64,000 nucleotides of DNA from Anseranas semipalmata (Eukaryota > Chordata > Aves > Anseriformes > Anseranatidae): contig VXAA01005665.1 of assembly GCA_013399115.1 (NCBI GenBank), forward strand, positions 589,813 to 653,812. Direction: 5' to 3'. How positions within the stretch are numbered: position 1 is the first letter of the stretch; each line of letters starts with the position of its first letter. The notes under the pieces were generated by a model, which saw nothing but the letters and a program-made list of their open reading frames with translations, had not been told where the DNA came from and searched no databases. The translations under genes were made by a program, and so were the position numbers. Shown here one piece after another: positions 36,119 through 49,471 of this stretch.

Positions 36119-39100
36119 ATAACCTGGAGGGGGAAAAAAAAAAAAAAAAAAAGGAAAAGAAAAGTTTAGGGAAGGGTTCAATACACTTAATTCCTTGTCA
36201 CTGAATATCTTAAATAATATGATGGATCTTGATAATATCATAAAGTCATTTTGAGTCCTATATTCCTATGATAGTTCCCAGAAGCAATTCAGGGATTGCT
36301 ATATTTTCTTTCCATTTAATAATTAATATTTTCATAAGGCATTTATTTTAATATATTTAGGCATTTTTCTCTCCTACTGTGGAATTACTCACTTTTTAGC
36401 TATATAATAAAGTGAAGATAATACTTGCATTAGAAATACGTATTTTTGATCTTTAATTTTTTTAATGATCAAATCACCAATAAGCGAGTAAAGCTCCTTT
36501 CAGGTTTGTGATGTTCCTCTCTGAAGTTTCTTAATGAAGTTTGTAAATTGATCCATTTCTTATGACCTTTTGCCTTCTAACAAGTGTTTGTGACTTCTTA
36601 AACATGTTCTTCATAAATCATTAACTCAAATCTCCAGTTTTTGTTTCAGCTTCTGACACTGTTCGTTATCACTTGTCTGCTGCAACAGAGTAAAGCCAAT
36701 TTCATCGCCAGTTAAATCTTAATCTACTGCTGCACCTTTGTTAAACTGCATAGTGCTCTGTCTCCAGATTACATCCACTCATCATCGACTGCTTCTCAGT
36801 TTCAGTATTCCAGTCATTTGCTCAAAGTTAGAAATTATTTTACTGATCTACATCCAGTCATAAAGTCTTGCTGTTGCTGGTCTTTGCTGTTGGCATGCCA
36901 ATACTTAACAGTGAATTGTGAATTGAACAATGATGGAAGAGGACCTTACCACGTCAAATTGCTCTTCTGTATTTTCTTTTCATATGAAAAACTAGCAGAG
37001 ACAGAGCAATCTCACTTGTATGAAAAGTCTAGATAGGAGAACATACCCAGAAAAAGAAAATTTGTTGGAGTACCATGAACAGGACCCTGCCTCCAGAGGA
37101 AATCAGACAGCAAACAAACCCTTGTGCAGAGAACAACCAATTCAGTGAGAACAGCTGTTATCCAGGCTGAACAGCAGAATCAATGCACAGTCTAAATCCA
37201 AGAGAAACAAAACGTTAAAAGAAACAAAAGTATTTGCAGAGGCATGGCTATTTTTCAAGACAGTGAAAGAAAAGAAATGGCTTAATAGTAGGTTTATTAC
37301 GAATCATACTTAATGTTTTATTCTTTCCTCTATAGCTGGTTCTCTGGAATATGATGATCACACAGCAAGAGAAGGATTATGTTGTCTGTATATTATGTTG
37401 AAAGTCAAAGGTAATGTTCTATGAATGCATACGAACCTTACCAATAGACTGTACAGCATGCCCAAAGCAAAATGGTAAACACACAACGTAAAAAGAAACA
37501 TTTCATGTAATATCTAAAATTATAACTTCAAACAATGCTGTAGGATGGTAAATCCTTCAAGACTTAAGCCTAATGAAATGAAAGATACATATGCTTAAAA
37601 CTACAACTCAAGTTCTGTCAGCCATACTATTAACTTAGTTGGGTATTTTTTATATTGAATAGATTCTGCTCATAAATGTCACCACAGGTGTATTTGTTCA
37701 CCAGAATGTGTGTTAGCAGTTTCAAACCTTTGAGCAAAGGTCCCCTGTGGTGACACTTCTGCTGCGATCAGGATGTCAGCATGTCTTGGGATTTCAGCTA
37801 CCCTGGCAGCTAAAATCCTGGGTGGAAGTTAAGATCCATTCACTAGTTTTTAATAACCCTAAACCGAGGGAAAAAAAAATCTTCCAGGAAAAAAAAATAA
37901 AGAAGAAAAAACCAAGGAAGTGAGCTTTTTGAGTTCTGCAATAAGTTATTCCTTAAATTAGTAGCCACTTCTCAGCAGTATATCCTAAAGTCCTAAAGCA
38001 TCTCTCATTTTGAATCCAAATTACCTGGGTATCCCAGTGTAAATAGGAATTGTCATTCAATTAATAATAGCTGTAAAGAAGCATAACACTGGAAAATAGT
38101 TACCACAATGCTTGGTTTGTCTGATTTATTCTTGCTGCTTCCTAGTCAGTTTAGAATGATGAATTCTTTCTTTTCATTATTATCTATTTGGAGCTATGCT
38201 TCTCATTTTCTCCCTCAGGAATATTGAGTTGGCAAAAGGTGAAAATTCATATTTGGGACAATTGAATTATCAAAAAAAATCAAACACTATTTTCAGCTAT
38301 AGATGAATATATTATTTCTTGTTGTTCCTGCTTTCTCCTCATACAAATTCCTGCCCGTCCTTCCCACACAGTGATGGCACCTTCTTTGTGTGTTCAAGAT
38401 ACAGTAATATAGTACAATATATTGCAGTCTTCTTTAGTTAGCAGCATTTCTGTTACAGAAATATTTTAAATTAAAAAACAACAAGTTTGAACTACTCTAA
38501 ATTTAGTTTTCTACCTATTGTGAGTTTAATGTTTTAAGGATTCTAACATATGTAAAAAAAAAAGCATGGAGGGTTAGATCTTCTGATCTTTCTTTCATTG
38601 GCGATTTCACTGGACTTCAAATTCTCTCACAAAGATGGTATTTTCGATTTAGGTGGCCCAGTAATCTGAAAACTGTTTAGTCGTGCAAATAACTTTACTG
38701 CCTGCATGCAATTTTACAGGGCAGGCTTCATACAAATTAGGTCACTTCAGAATTAGTTTCTAAATTCTTCAAGTCAGGCTAACTAAAGATTTTAGTCTTG
38801 ATCCTTTGCTGAGCATCATGCAGTATAAAAAGAACATGTCTCTACATATACAAAGCCCCAGTAGGGCTGTACTTTTTCTGAAACTCAGTGGACACTACTT
38901 CCAGTTAAATTCAGTGGATTGAAATTAAGAGGACATTTAAGGAATTAGCTGTGGTTTTCTGTGTTTTAGAAACTAAGCAGGAAATTCTGCAAAGAAAATA
39001 CAAAAGGAAATCAGAGATGAAGGCAATGCGAGCAGCAAGAACAGTACTTATGATCCCCTTCAGTTTTTCTCTTGGTGTTTCTACAGTGTGTTTGAACTCC

Positions 39101-42100
39101 CACATAATCCCTCTTTGACTTTATTTTTCTGCCAACTCTCCCTGACCATGACATTTTTTATCTCTTCAGTTCACTATCCAATTTTTGAAACAGAATATAA
39201 TACTGGAAATCTAGTTTCAGTTTTAAAGGAAACAATGGAAAATGATTACTGTCTTCCCAAGACATAACCTCAGTTATACCCTTTAAAAGAAAGTGGAGTT
39301 GTGATTTCTCTGCATGACGACATGGTTTTGGTTCCACTGAAAAATGTGTAGAAGAGGTAACTTTCTCTGACATTGCTTCTCAACAGAGCTGCCAGCTTTG
39401 TAGAAAAGGTTGCCAGGACTAGCTTGCTGTAAAGCTGGAGGAAAGAGGCACCTAGACATCAAAAGTCTGCACTCAGTAAATTTTGAACTATTGGCTTTCT
39501 AGTAAACAAGGAAAGGAAATGAAAGAATAAAGTAATATTCAACCAGGAGCCACATAAAACCCTTCATTTTGTTGGAAACGCTGTTCTAAGAAGAGCTTTC
39601 TCTATTTTATCTATGGTAAAGGAATTTATTCACATTTATTAGGAAAAAGGAATTACTGCCTCCTTCCTATTATCTTCAGGGGTAGGCAGTGACGAACACA
39701 GGAGGTTGAAGTTGCATGCTCAGGAAATACATACAGCCAACTGATGCCTTTTGGAAAGGGGTGTGTGTGTATGTGCGCGCTGTTTCCACTACAGTTTCTT
39801 CAAGAGGGAATCCTTCAGGTTTATCCTTGATTCTTCTGCTATGATTTTATAAGTTTGGATCCCCTTCTTAAACCCACTAGTGAGGCACTGCAAGTCCCCT
39901 ACACTTTTCTTAAGGTTTCCCATACACAAATACACTGGTACGTGTATGTAGCTATTTATATGTTTGTGTTTGACTCAGGCAACATAATTAAAAAGTACAA
40001 AAATGTGTATTCATTACTAAAAAGTACATAGCAAGAATGTGGTGCGTCTTTCTAAACTCCATATCCATCACATTTGTTTTTCCTGTATTTTGCATGTCTC
40101 CCATAATATTTCGTAGTCTCATTTGCTCAGTCCTAAATACAGTACTACAGAATGAGATACTCAGAATGAGAAGCCTTTTGGTCTACTTTTGCCTACTGCC
40201 TCTATTTCCTTTCTTGGAACCATAACAGAAGTTAAAGCTCCTGCTTTTGGGAAGCTTTAAACACCTGTAACCAGTGTGAGTGCACTAACATGTACATAGC
40301 TGCCCCCCTTCCTATTCCCTACCTGCCATACAGTACTACGAATGGATGCTAGGAGTCTTGCTAGCATCTTAACAAGATGCACTAGTATTTAATATCAACA
40401 GTCATGATGTAATCACAAGAATTGTCAATGCTGATTTTTCGTATGATGGATCTTCCAGGCAGGTAATGTGTTTATATACCAACTCCCACATAGTGAATAC
40501 ATTCATGCAATACTGGAATTTAACTGTGCTGAGGTTATATGCCAGCTTTTCAGCAATGCACAGTAACACTATGGAAGCCATCTGTTAAAACTGTGGTAAG
40601 ATTATAGGCAGTTAAACTGCTAAATGTTATTTGCCTGTCTTTTTTAGTTCTCCCTTCTGTTCACTGAGACTCACTGGAGCATGTGTAGTATTCTGTAACT
40701 CACTGATATAGGAAGTGCTGTATTCAAACTAGCCTGCTATCATATAAACAGTGTTATTGTGCTATTTTATCTAAATAAATTTTGAAGCAATTGAGAATGA
40801 TGCTACCTGGAGATCCTTGTTATTGCTTGATTCTCCAGTGATGGCCAGCTCAGAATTTAGGAACTTGTGTGGCACTGCTAACCCCAAATGTATGCTTGCT
40901 CCTGCAGTATGAGGAAAGTAGTTAGCCAAAAAAGAAGTGCTGTATAAGGTTAACGACAAGTCTGAATTGATACCAATCTCACTGATCTCATCTAGTCTTT
41001 TTTCCTAAATGAGTTCTTCTCCAGAAAGACTTATTTTCTTCAAGCAACTGGGTACCCCAATGCTAGCTCATTCAAGCTATCTCAACAAAACCAGTCCACA
41101 CTGGACAGAAAGAAACAACATTTTAAGAAGGAGGTGTACTCAAAAACACCAAGTATTGTCTATAATCTTTTTTCTATCCCAAAGTCTAAAAGCTAGAGAA
41201 TAAAAGATAACGTGAATGGTGGTACCTTTAAGATGAAACAGTGATATCGCTGAAAATCAGGACACTTGATGGAAATTATTGGGCCCTTCTCATCTGGGAA
41301 AGTTTGAAGCCTTTTTTCTTTTCACCAAATATATTAGAGTTGCAAAAAGCATCCACTCGAATACCCACGTTTCTGCTCAAATTATTCTGCCAGTTGCGTC
41401 AAACATTCCAGAGAAAGGCTGCATCCTCATTCTTTTTCAAGGTATCAACCAACCTAGCTTTGAGTTCTAAGACAGAATCCAGAGATCATGAGTAAGATAG
41501 CAAATGTTATGCCATCAGAAGAAGTTGTAAAACTGAAACCCCACACTTATTTTATAATTAAAGCAAACTATATCAATACTAAAGGCAAGCTTTTTCAAAA
41601 TCCCCACGTTTCATGACTGCCAGAACTGAAATTTAAAGCAAGTCTACTCCAAATGTGATGAAAGCCCACTTTTTAATACAGGTTGAAAGGAAAGGTTACT
41701 CATATTCATCTTCCTTTAACATATGGAAAGAGAACAAGACTAATAAGGGAATAAGCATGGCTTCATAAACTATTTCGGATTGCTCTAGCTACTTCTTTAG
41801 ACACTGTGACACCAGCTTTGCTTCAGTCTGCAGACTTTTTTTTAAAAAAAACATGTACTACTTGATGGAATTAGGTCTTCAAACTGTTTTGAGAATGTTT
41901 CACTTAAAAAAAAAAGCTGTTTACATTTTCTTTCAATTTGAGCCCAGTAAAGAGACACCTACAAATGTGAGTCACCAAAAGAAAAGAGCATTTTCCAGCA
42001 AGCTTATTACCTGTAAAGGTCACAGGATTTTCACACAGACTTTGGCAGTCTACTGGAAACCAAAGGCCCTAATCCGTCAAATTTTAACATGTAGTCTCAA

Positions 42101-44087
42101 TTTCATTGCTGTACATCCTATTGAAGTCATTAACACTTCTTATAGTGGAAAGTACATACATGAATATTTACAGGACTGTTGGCTAATTACATGGATGGAT
42201 AGTTAAATTGATAGATAAGGAGAGAAGGAAACAAGCACCTCCATACTCATATTTAGGTATACTAAATGGAGACATTCTAGCAAATTCCTGAGAGAAGTAG
42301 TTTATCTATGAAGTGACAGATCTGAGTTTTATAGGTTCCCTGATAAACCACCAGGCCTGTATTCAGCAAAAACAATAGCTTAATACTGAATATGGAAGAG
42401 GAGTGGTTAGGATCTGTTTGTCCACTAAACTCTCTTGCAAATATCATAGAGGAGATAACCTTCCCAATTTTGTGCAATGTCATTTCTTTAGATAAGATGA
42501 ATTGTATAAATTCCAGCCATTTCAAAGTGAAATTCTTATGTCTTATAATTTTCGGATAAGAAAGTAGTTCAGGAATGCTGGACAACTAATGATTAATGTT
42601 TGTGATGCCTATACATGTAACTCTCAAGGGTAAATTTTCTGCATGGTTCATTATTAATGGAAATTGCATGCCTAACTCCCTGTACACCATGCAGAAAATG
42701 TGCTCCTTTACATCTATCATGATAAAAAAGTAGGAAAATATTTATTTTCCTTTTTTGAAATTATATTCAAAGTATCTCTGATAAGAAGCTAATAAATATG
42801 CAAAACAGCGGAAGAGAAAAATAAGTAAAAGTGGAAAGAGGTTCTGGCAACAAATTTATTCTTGACACAATAAGGTGATTTGCAATATCTTAATGTAAAT
42901 GAAAGTATAAGAAGATAACCAAAAAGAATGTTTTTAAAACAGAGTATGTTTTCTTTGTTTCTCCAGTAGAATTATTTAAAGCTTACATAATATATAATGT
43001 ACTTAAAACTACCATTAGAGAAGCAAAGAAAAAAATCACCAATCATCTTTTTCCTACCTTCCTGATACACAATGAGAAAACATTTATAAAGAAAGTTATA
43101 GAACCACAGTAGTTTATTAAACCTTGGCATGAAGGAACTCCCTGTTTTAAAGTGTTGATTTGTGATCACACAGGTCCTTTCTTCAAAACACTGATAAATT
43201 GTTTAGTTTCTGAATAGTGTTGCTGAAATTTGAAAAACTAAACCTTCTTGCTGCCTTACATACAAAATTTCAGTCAAATAATTGCAAGTTAAGTGTCATG
43301 AAATAAAAGAATGTCATTTAACCGATACAAACTGCAATATCTCAGAAGACCTATCATGATGTTAAGAATAGTATCAAATATATGGCCTGGGAAAATGTAT
43401 TTTTGAAACTTAAAAAATATTGCATATATTAAATACACAAATATATAATAATTTAAAAAAATCAGATAAACAGTGGAAGGCAGAAAAATCCCAGAAAAAA
43501 TAGCATGTAGTAGAAAAAAGCACTCTTGGAAAGTGGGATATTCTACGACTGACTGGAAACAAAAAATGATTATGATATGCTTACAGAGCAACAGATGGGT
43601 AAACAATGATGTGAAAAAGCCCTTTAAAATTAGTCAGAATAGTCAAAGGTAAAACTGCTTCCTAACAGAGAACAATCTTGTACAAAGTAACTAGTAGTAA
43701 AATGGTAAATGGAATTCTGTATTAGTGAATGCAGAAGTACGTGTGGCCAAAACAAAACAAAACCAACAGTGCCCTTTCTCTCCCTTCCCCCAACATACAT
43801 TCAAAAAATACACTGAGACAAGCAATTTCCATTCATGAAAGGCATCACCTAGACACTGCCTGTTGTTCTGTTGAAACACTGATGGTCAGTGTCAAATAGC
43901 AAAAAAGCAAAGTTAGAAAAAATATTGAGACAAAACAAAACCACAATGTGCTACTGTATGAATGTATGGCTACCCATACTATCTTGAATACTATTTATCT
44001 GGCCACTCCTTCTCAAAAAGCATATAGAAGTGGAAAGGACATAGAGCAAGTCATAAGAAGACTATAGGCACAGTAAGCTTTCACATC
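36119..44087. other. AT-rich noncoding DNA
   Basis: Almost 8 kb without a supportable gene. It includes a long poly-A (36134-36152), a short GTGTGTGTATGTGCGCGC stretch near 39763-39780, a T8A8 block at about 41837-41851, and scattered AT-rich runs. The 117-codon frame at 41853-42206 and the 102- and 105-codon minus frames at 42.3-43.6 kb show no domain. Confidence 0.55.
36134..36156. repeat. Poly-A, 19 bases
   Basis: GGGG is followed by 19 A and then GGAAAAG. It is the longest A run in the window and lies 15 bp after the ancient CR1 relic. CR1 does not end in poly-A, so it is probably independent. Confidence 0.85.
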
Positions 44088-44555
44088 AAAGCCAGACAAA
44101 ACAGAATCAAGCTTTTTAGCCTGGAGGAGAAGAGGGAAGGAATGTTTGTCCAAGGTGTAGGGAAATCATGAAGGGCTGACGAAACTAACTCACCCAATGG
44201 AATTATCAGGTGGTAGGCTCAAAACTAGAACAAGAAATGGCTTAATACAAATTAAAGAATAATACTTATAACACAATCAAAACTGCGGGCGATTTTGCCA
44301 CAGAATGGAGACAGATGCAGAAAAAAATCCATTGAAAGCATGTTAACATGGTGGCTTTGATATAACATCCATCTCATGAATTTCCTACACCACAAATTCC
44401 TAAGAGCTGAGGGAACATATCATGAGAAAGATCATCATATTGATGATCAGCCTTACTGAATATGCACTGGGTGGGCATTCACCACTGCTCATTGCTGAGG
44501 CCAGGAGACTGAAATGGATGGAACACTGGAATGACATAATTGGGTAATTCTACTA
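44088..44555 (+). mobile_element. Ancient CR1 relic with old-type 3' end, plus strand
   Basis: The block AGCTTTTTAGCCTGGAGGAG followed by AAATCATGAAGGGCTGACG and GTGGTAGGCTCAAAACTAGA is collinear with the CR1 region normally reading TTCAGCCTGGAGAAG, AAATCATGA and GGCAGGTTCAAAAC. Downstream, CACTGCTCATTGCTGAGGCC and ACTGAAATGGATGGAACACT correspond to the GGCCACTGT...GGATACTGG...GATGGACCTTTGGT end found in old sauropsid CR1 families. No terminal ATTCTATG repeat is seen. The coding sequence is broken throughout. Divergence is high, so the boundaries are approximate. Confidence 0.6.
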
Positions 44556-47500
44556 TTTAGATGGAAAAAAGACAGTGTTCTTACCCTGTTTTTATTTGAG
44601 CCTAGATTTTTCATTTCTTTATTTTGTATTTATTAACAATTTATGCCTTCCAACCCTGTACAGTTGAGAAGTTGCTGAAACCAGCAGATGTTGTCTACAT
44701 CTAGTCATAAATTAAGTGCGTGCTTAATTGTCAACAATTAAATGAAACTTCTGATAAATCCCATTCACAAAATCTCATTGACAGTTCCTAGCTGGAAATA
44801 CCTAAGACATTTCTGCATGGAATTCACTACCATTTGCTAAGTAAGAATAGCATATTATGCTCTAAATAATGCTGTATCTCCATATTAGTGACTATCAAAA
44901 TGTGCTACATATTGCAAACTTATTGCCTACCTGATTCCCAAGCTATCCTGGGACCTTTTTGAGCATTATTACCCAGAGGGTGATTCATATATATTACAAA
45001 TTGTGTCAGATGCTACTCAGGAACCTCAGTGTAATCTAAGAATCCTCCTGTGTAGTTTTCAGGGCTCTCATGTCAACAGGCTAAAATTGTTAATGTGTTA
45101 GCAGTTAAATAGTATGTTAGCAACTGAAAAGGAAATCAAATGAAAAGGAAAATAACTTACGTCTATCATTCGGGCTTTGCTCAAAAAAAAATCAAAGTTG
45201 AAAGCAGTAGAGAACACACTGATCTACTCTAAAATGTAACAAGGTAGTAGCCATATTCTGTATTCAGAAAAGTTCAGATATGATCTTGTATAGCCCATGC
45301 AGTCTTCAATAAAAAAAACTAAACCTAGACTGGCTTTGTTTTGTTGCTCTCTGGATATCTGGACACTGGAATTATTTGCTTTCCCACTTCAAGTGATCTT
45401 CTGTCATGTAACGGAAAGGAGAAAGATTGGTCATAAGCTGCATAATTGGTCATAATTTGGAACTCAGTACCACAAATCATCTTTACTTCTGTGGAAAAGA
45501 AAATAAACTCAAATTGCTCATATTTAGTAAATCCACTTTTCATCAGCTTTTTCTGACTTTTCTTTCCACAGAATGAAAAATACTGTTTGAGACTACATAT
45601 ATGAAAGTACTAAGTAGTATGAAATTAAACAGCAGCTGTGCGACTTGTGCAAAATTTAATCTGCAAAAAGTTTAAGCATCTAATCTTCCCATTTCAATTT
45701 ATATCCCAAAATCTAGGAAAGGTGATTGAGTGACAAGGTGATCTTATTTTTGCAATTTGAAACGGTTTTAAATGTAAAATTTCTTTCATTTCTCTTGACT
45801 ATTCCATATTACTACCTGGGTAAGTAGGAAAAGAATTAAAACAGAATTCATTATTTTTGTCTATTTTTTCTTCTCTACCACCACTTGACAGAACTTTCAA
45901 TGTAAGAAGGAGTTAAGAGTATCACCTTACTGTTGCAGTAATTTATTTTTCTAAATGAGAAGTGCTGGTTGACTGAGAGACACTGTAAATATTTATGCAA
46001 GAGTCTTTATACAACCAGTCCAACCACTGATGGCATATAGCAGCTAGCTGGAGCCTCCATTCACACCGAGACAGCCTACATATTGTGTTGCTTGCTGTAA
46101 AGAGCTTAGCACATCAATATAGAAAACAATCTGCAGCCAGCACACACCTGTAGCATTTTCCCTAGGAACAGACAGCAAGATTCAATACAAACAGATGAAA
46201 AATATAAACCTATTGTTTCTGCACACTGAACAGCAAATAGTATTCTCCCATATTTTGTTTTGTTATTCAGGGGCTGAATAATAAAGCAGATATTTCAGCA
46301 AGTTCCAGCTAAAGAATACACTTGCATAGCTCCTAGTTCGTTGCTCTATCCCACACGGACCAGAACATCCACTCACAAGGAACAGCAAAGGGGTGTAACT
46401 CCACCTCAGTGGAACAACTCACATAAGAGCATAGGAGTTAATGGGACTGTTAAAACATTTGCATTCAAATATATGCTATATTTTTTGCTTGTTTAGTACC
46501 TTTTAAAGCTATACTAGCCAGGAGTTCTACCATAATACTGAGGAAACATAAAAAGGACAACAAGACAGTAGACTATCACAAAGACACGAGTAAAACATCA
46601 TCAGGATTTCTTCAAGTCTTTGAATCATTAGGAAAAAAACAATTGTGATTCTATTTTTTTGTTTCTATATTAAGTTTAATTGTAAGATTAATAAGCATGA
46701 TATACAAAACATAGGTATAGTGAAAAATGCTCATCTGTGGATGAGAGGTACTGGCTGTAGTACATATGAAAACGGAAAGAAAGAAAGATTTCAGTGAAGT
46801 TTCAGTTTCAGTACATTTTCCCCCAATATGAAGCATGCTTTTGATTTTGTTTGGCTTCAAGAAATCATATAGTTAATGTTATTTAGCAGCTAAATGAATA
46901 TATATTGGGAAAACAGTTCGAGTTGGAAAGAGGTGACTAGAGGAGGGCCACATGAGCATTATAGCCAGTTTTGTTCAATTGATGCAAGAATGAGAGGTAA
47001 GTTGCTAAAATGTGCTGATAACAAAACACAGAATGAAAAAGAAGGGTCAATAAACAGGAAAAAAGAACGTAATTCCGGAAGTGCTGGAAAAACTAGCAGT
47101 GATGGCTTATGCAATTCAACGTAGAGAAATGTAAGACAACAAGCTCAGGGACAAAAAAGAAAGGAAGAAAAGGACAAGCTGTTGTACACCCTACAGTAAT
47201 GTTCCAAAACACTGAACAAGTTCTCAGGAAGCAGTGTATAAAATTTTAAACCTTTCAGAAGGTTATTCAGTGTGAGTGGAAAAAAAACATACTGAATCAT
47301 GGACCTCCTAAATGGATGCATCACAAACAAGGCAGAAGAATTTCCTCTGCAGTATTTTTGGACTGGAATAGCAAAATTGTATTTGGATATTTTATATAGC
47401 CTTTGTCACTTTCACTGGAACTAAGAAGTAGAGAATCACAACTATTCTCCATTCAAATAGGTGATAGAATTTAGGCATTACTTAGAAAAATAAATAAATA

Positions 47501-49006
47501 ACAAGAAGAGAAACACTGAAATTATTTGAGTTAGTTATCTTGAGGGACCTAAATGGCATGGGGACATTGGATTCCTGTGGATTTTCTGGTCTTCCTTAAT
47601 GTTTGCCTACAGATGTCAAGCCATTCACACTGCTACACAAAAATATTCTTGACTACATAACCTTCAAGCAGAGGTCTGGTGCTTTAATTGAAGTTTTCAT
47701 GTACCATTCTACCATCTCATTTTCTTCCTTTTAAGGATATATCTAGGCAATTATAACTTGAAGTTTTATGAGTCATTCCTAATAGCGATTAGTTCTGTGA
47801 CTGCTAGCAACTGTTCTTCCTGCTGCATCCACCACTACTGCCAGACTAGAACTATTCCCACTAATTTCAGATTAGCAAAAACTTTTTTCACCAAAGCATG
47901 AAACACAACATAATTTCATGCCTTACATTTTGGTCAGTCTAAATCATCAGGAAATAGAAACTGTTCTTTATTTTCTGATTGTTTATATTTTAGGTTGCTC
48001 AGGTGCATTCCTGAAAACTTTCTAGAATCTCAAATACCAGCTAGCTTAGTAGAAGAGTAGTTTTTTTTTTCTTTTAAAATTCCTTCTTTCTGACAGGTGC
48101 CACAGCATGATACTGTCTCTGATTTTTAGCCAACGCTTATTATTTGGGGAGCCCGTTTCATACTTGCAGGACTCCTTAAAAGTTGGAAACACTGCATATT
48201 GTTTTAGAAATGCATAATTTGTCACAATTAATTATTCTAATACTTGGAAAATAAAATCTATACCAAAATCAAGAGCAACTTTTATCATTAAATGCTGCAG
48301 AAATTAGTTTTCTGACAGAATTTTTAGACTATCAGAAGTCTACCTATGTATCGTTTGCAGTACCAGAATTTGAACATAACACATTTTCTCCACATGCTGA
48401 GCTCCTCAAACAGAAAGCAAAGAACTTGTCAACAAATATAAAAGAGCAATATCACAGCAAAAAAAAAAAGTCAAAACTATCACCAGATGGGAGAAGTTGG
48501 TAAATCCAAATGACAGCTCAATCATGGACAAGTTCATACCAAAAGAAGAGCTCAGCAATTTCAGAGAAATTTCTGATTGTTTAAGCATGAACTTCAATGA
48601 AGTCATGTGGAAGGTGGATGATGCACCTGTGCATCACTGACTATATATCACTAAGGCTTTTTCAAATGGGACAGATACTAAATGTCAGTCGTATTTTACA
48701 ACTGACATATTCAGGACATGCTTTAACAACACTCTTCCATAACAAAAGGTCACACAGTCATCACTTAGAAAGGGAAGTTCTTCTAAAAACAATGTAGAGA
48801 AATATCTAGTCTGTCAATATTATAGTCAAAAGACTGAATTGACCAGTACAACACTGAAATAATGAATAGTAAGAGATGCCTTATGCACCCAAGAATGCAT
48901 ATGATAAATAATTTGAAAAGAAATATTTTCCATGTCAGTTATTTTTTTCACAAAAAAATATCATGTACTTATTCGTCTTGTGCATAAACTGATGCAAACT
49001 GGACAT
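44556..49006. other. AT-rich noncoding DNA with one CR1 relic
   Basis: Apart from the CR1 relic at 46989-47150 nothing is recognised. Frames are short and without motif. Confidence 0.55.
46989..47150 (+). mobile_element. CR1 reverse-transcriptase relic (catalytic to KCK region)
   Basis: The translation reads KLLKCADNKTQN, which lines up with the KFADDTKL catalytic stretch of CR1 RT, with the second catalytic Asp now Asn and one residue shifted. After a gap of the right length it gives MQFNVEKCK (47110-47136), close to the MKFSKAKCK of the 5950 copy, followed by a GTKK tail comparable to the post-KCK region. The spacing between the two motifs (about 37 codons) fits the family. The frame shifts between them. 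Similarity fades after about 47150. Confidence 0.55.
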
Positions 49007-49097
49007 CAGTGGAAGGTGTCCCTGCCCATAGCAGGGGAGTTGGAACTAAATGATTTATAAGATCCCTTCCAATCCAAACCATTCTATGATCCTATGA
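49007..49097 (+). mobile_element. CR1 3' tail, plus strand, about 90 bp
   Basis: CAGTGGAAGGTGTCCCTGCC, GGGGAGTTGGAACTAAATGA, CCCTTCCAATCCAAACCATT and the terminal CTATGATCCTATGA form an unmistakable CR1 3' end, of the same tail type as the minus-strand copy at 5950. The insertion is very short, stopping within 90 bp of its start site. Confidence 0.93.
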
Positions 49098-49414
49098 AAT
49101 ACAGGATAACTCAATTGCCCATTACCTTGTGGACTACTTATTGCTTCCTATTCACTAATATTCATTATCTGATACTGAATTTAGAAATTAAATTATCTCA
49201 AGTGTAGTGTTATTCCTTTAAAGTAAGGAAAGGGTCTCAATCTTAACTGATACCTGTATTATACGGTAGAAATTACATGGTAGTCTCAGACCAATATATT
49301 TCAAGAAAATGAATTCACTTCATAGTACTGTATGAGCATTTTTATGGCACCATTCATGATTCTGGAAATTTCAGAAGTATGAAGAAACAGAGATAACTAT
49401 ATGTGCAATTAAAG

Positions 49415-49471
49415 NNNNNNNNNNNNNNNNNNNNNNNNNNNNNNNNNNNNNNNNNNNNNNNNNNNNNNNNN
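49415..49471. other. Assembly gap, 57 N
   Basis: A run of N within plain AT-rich sequence, with no repeat on either flank to explain it. Confidence 0.98.
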
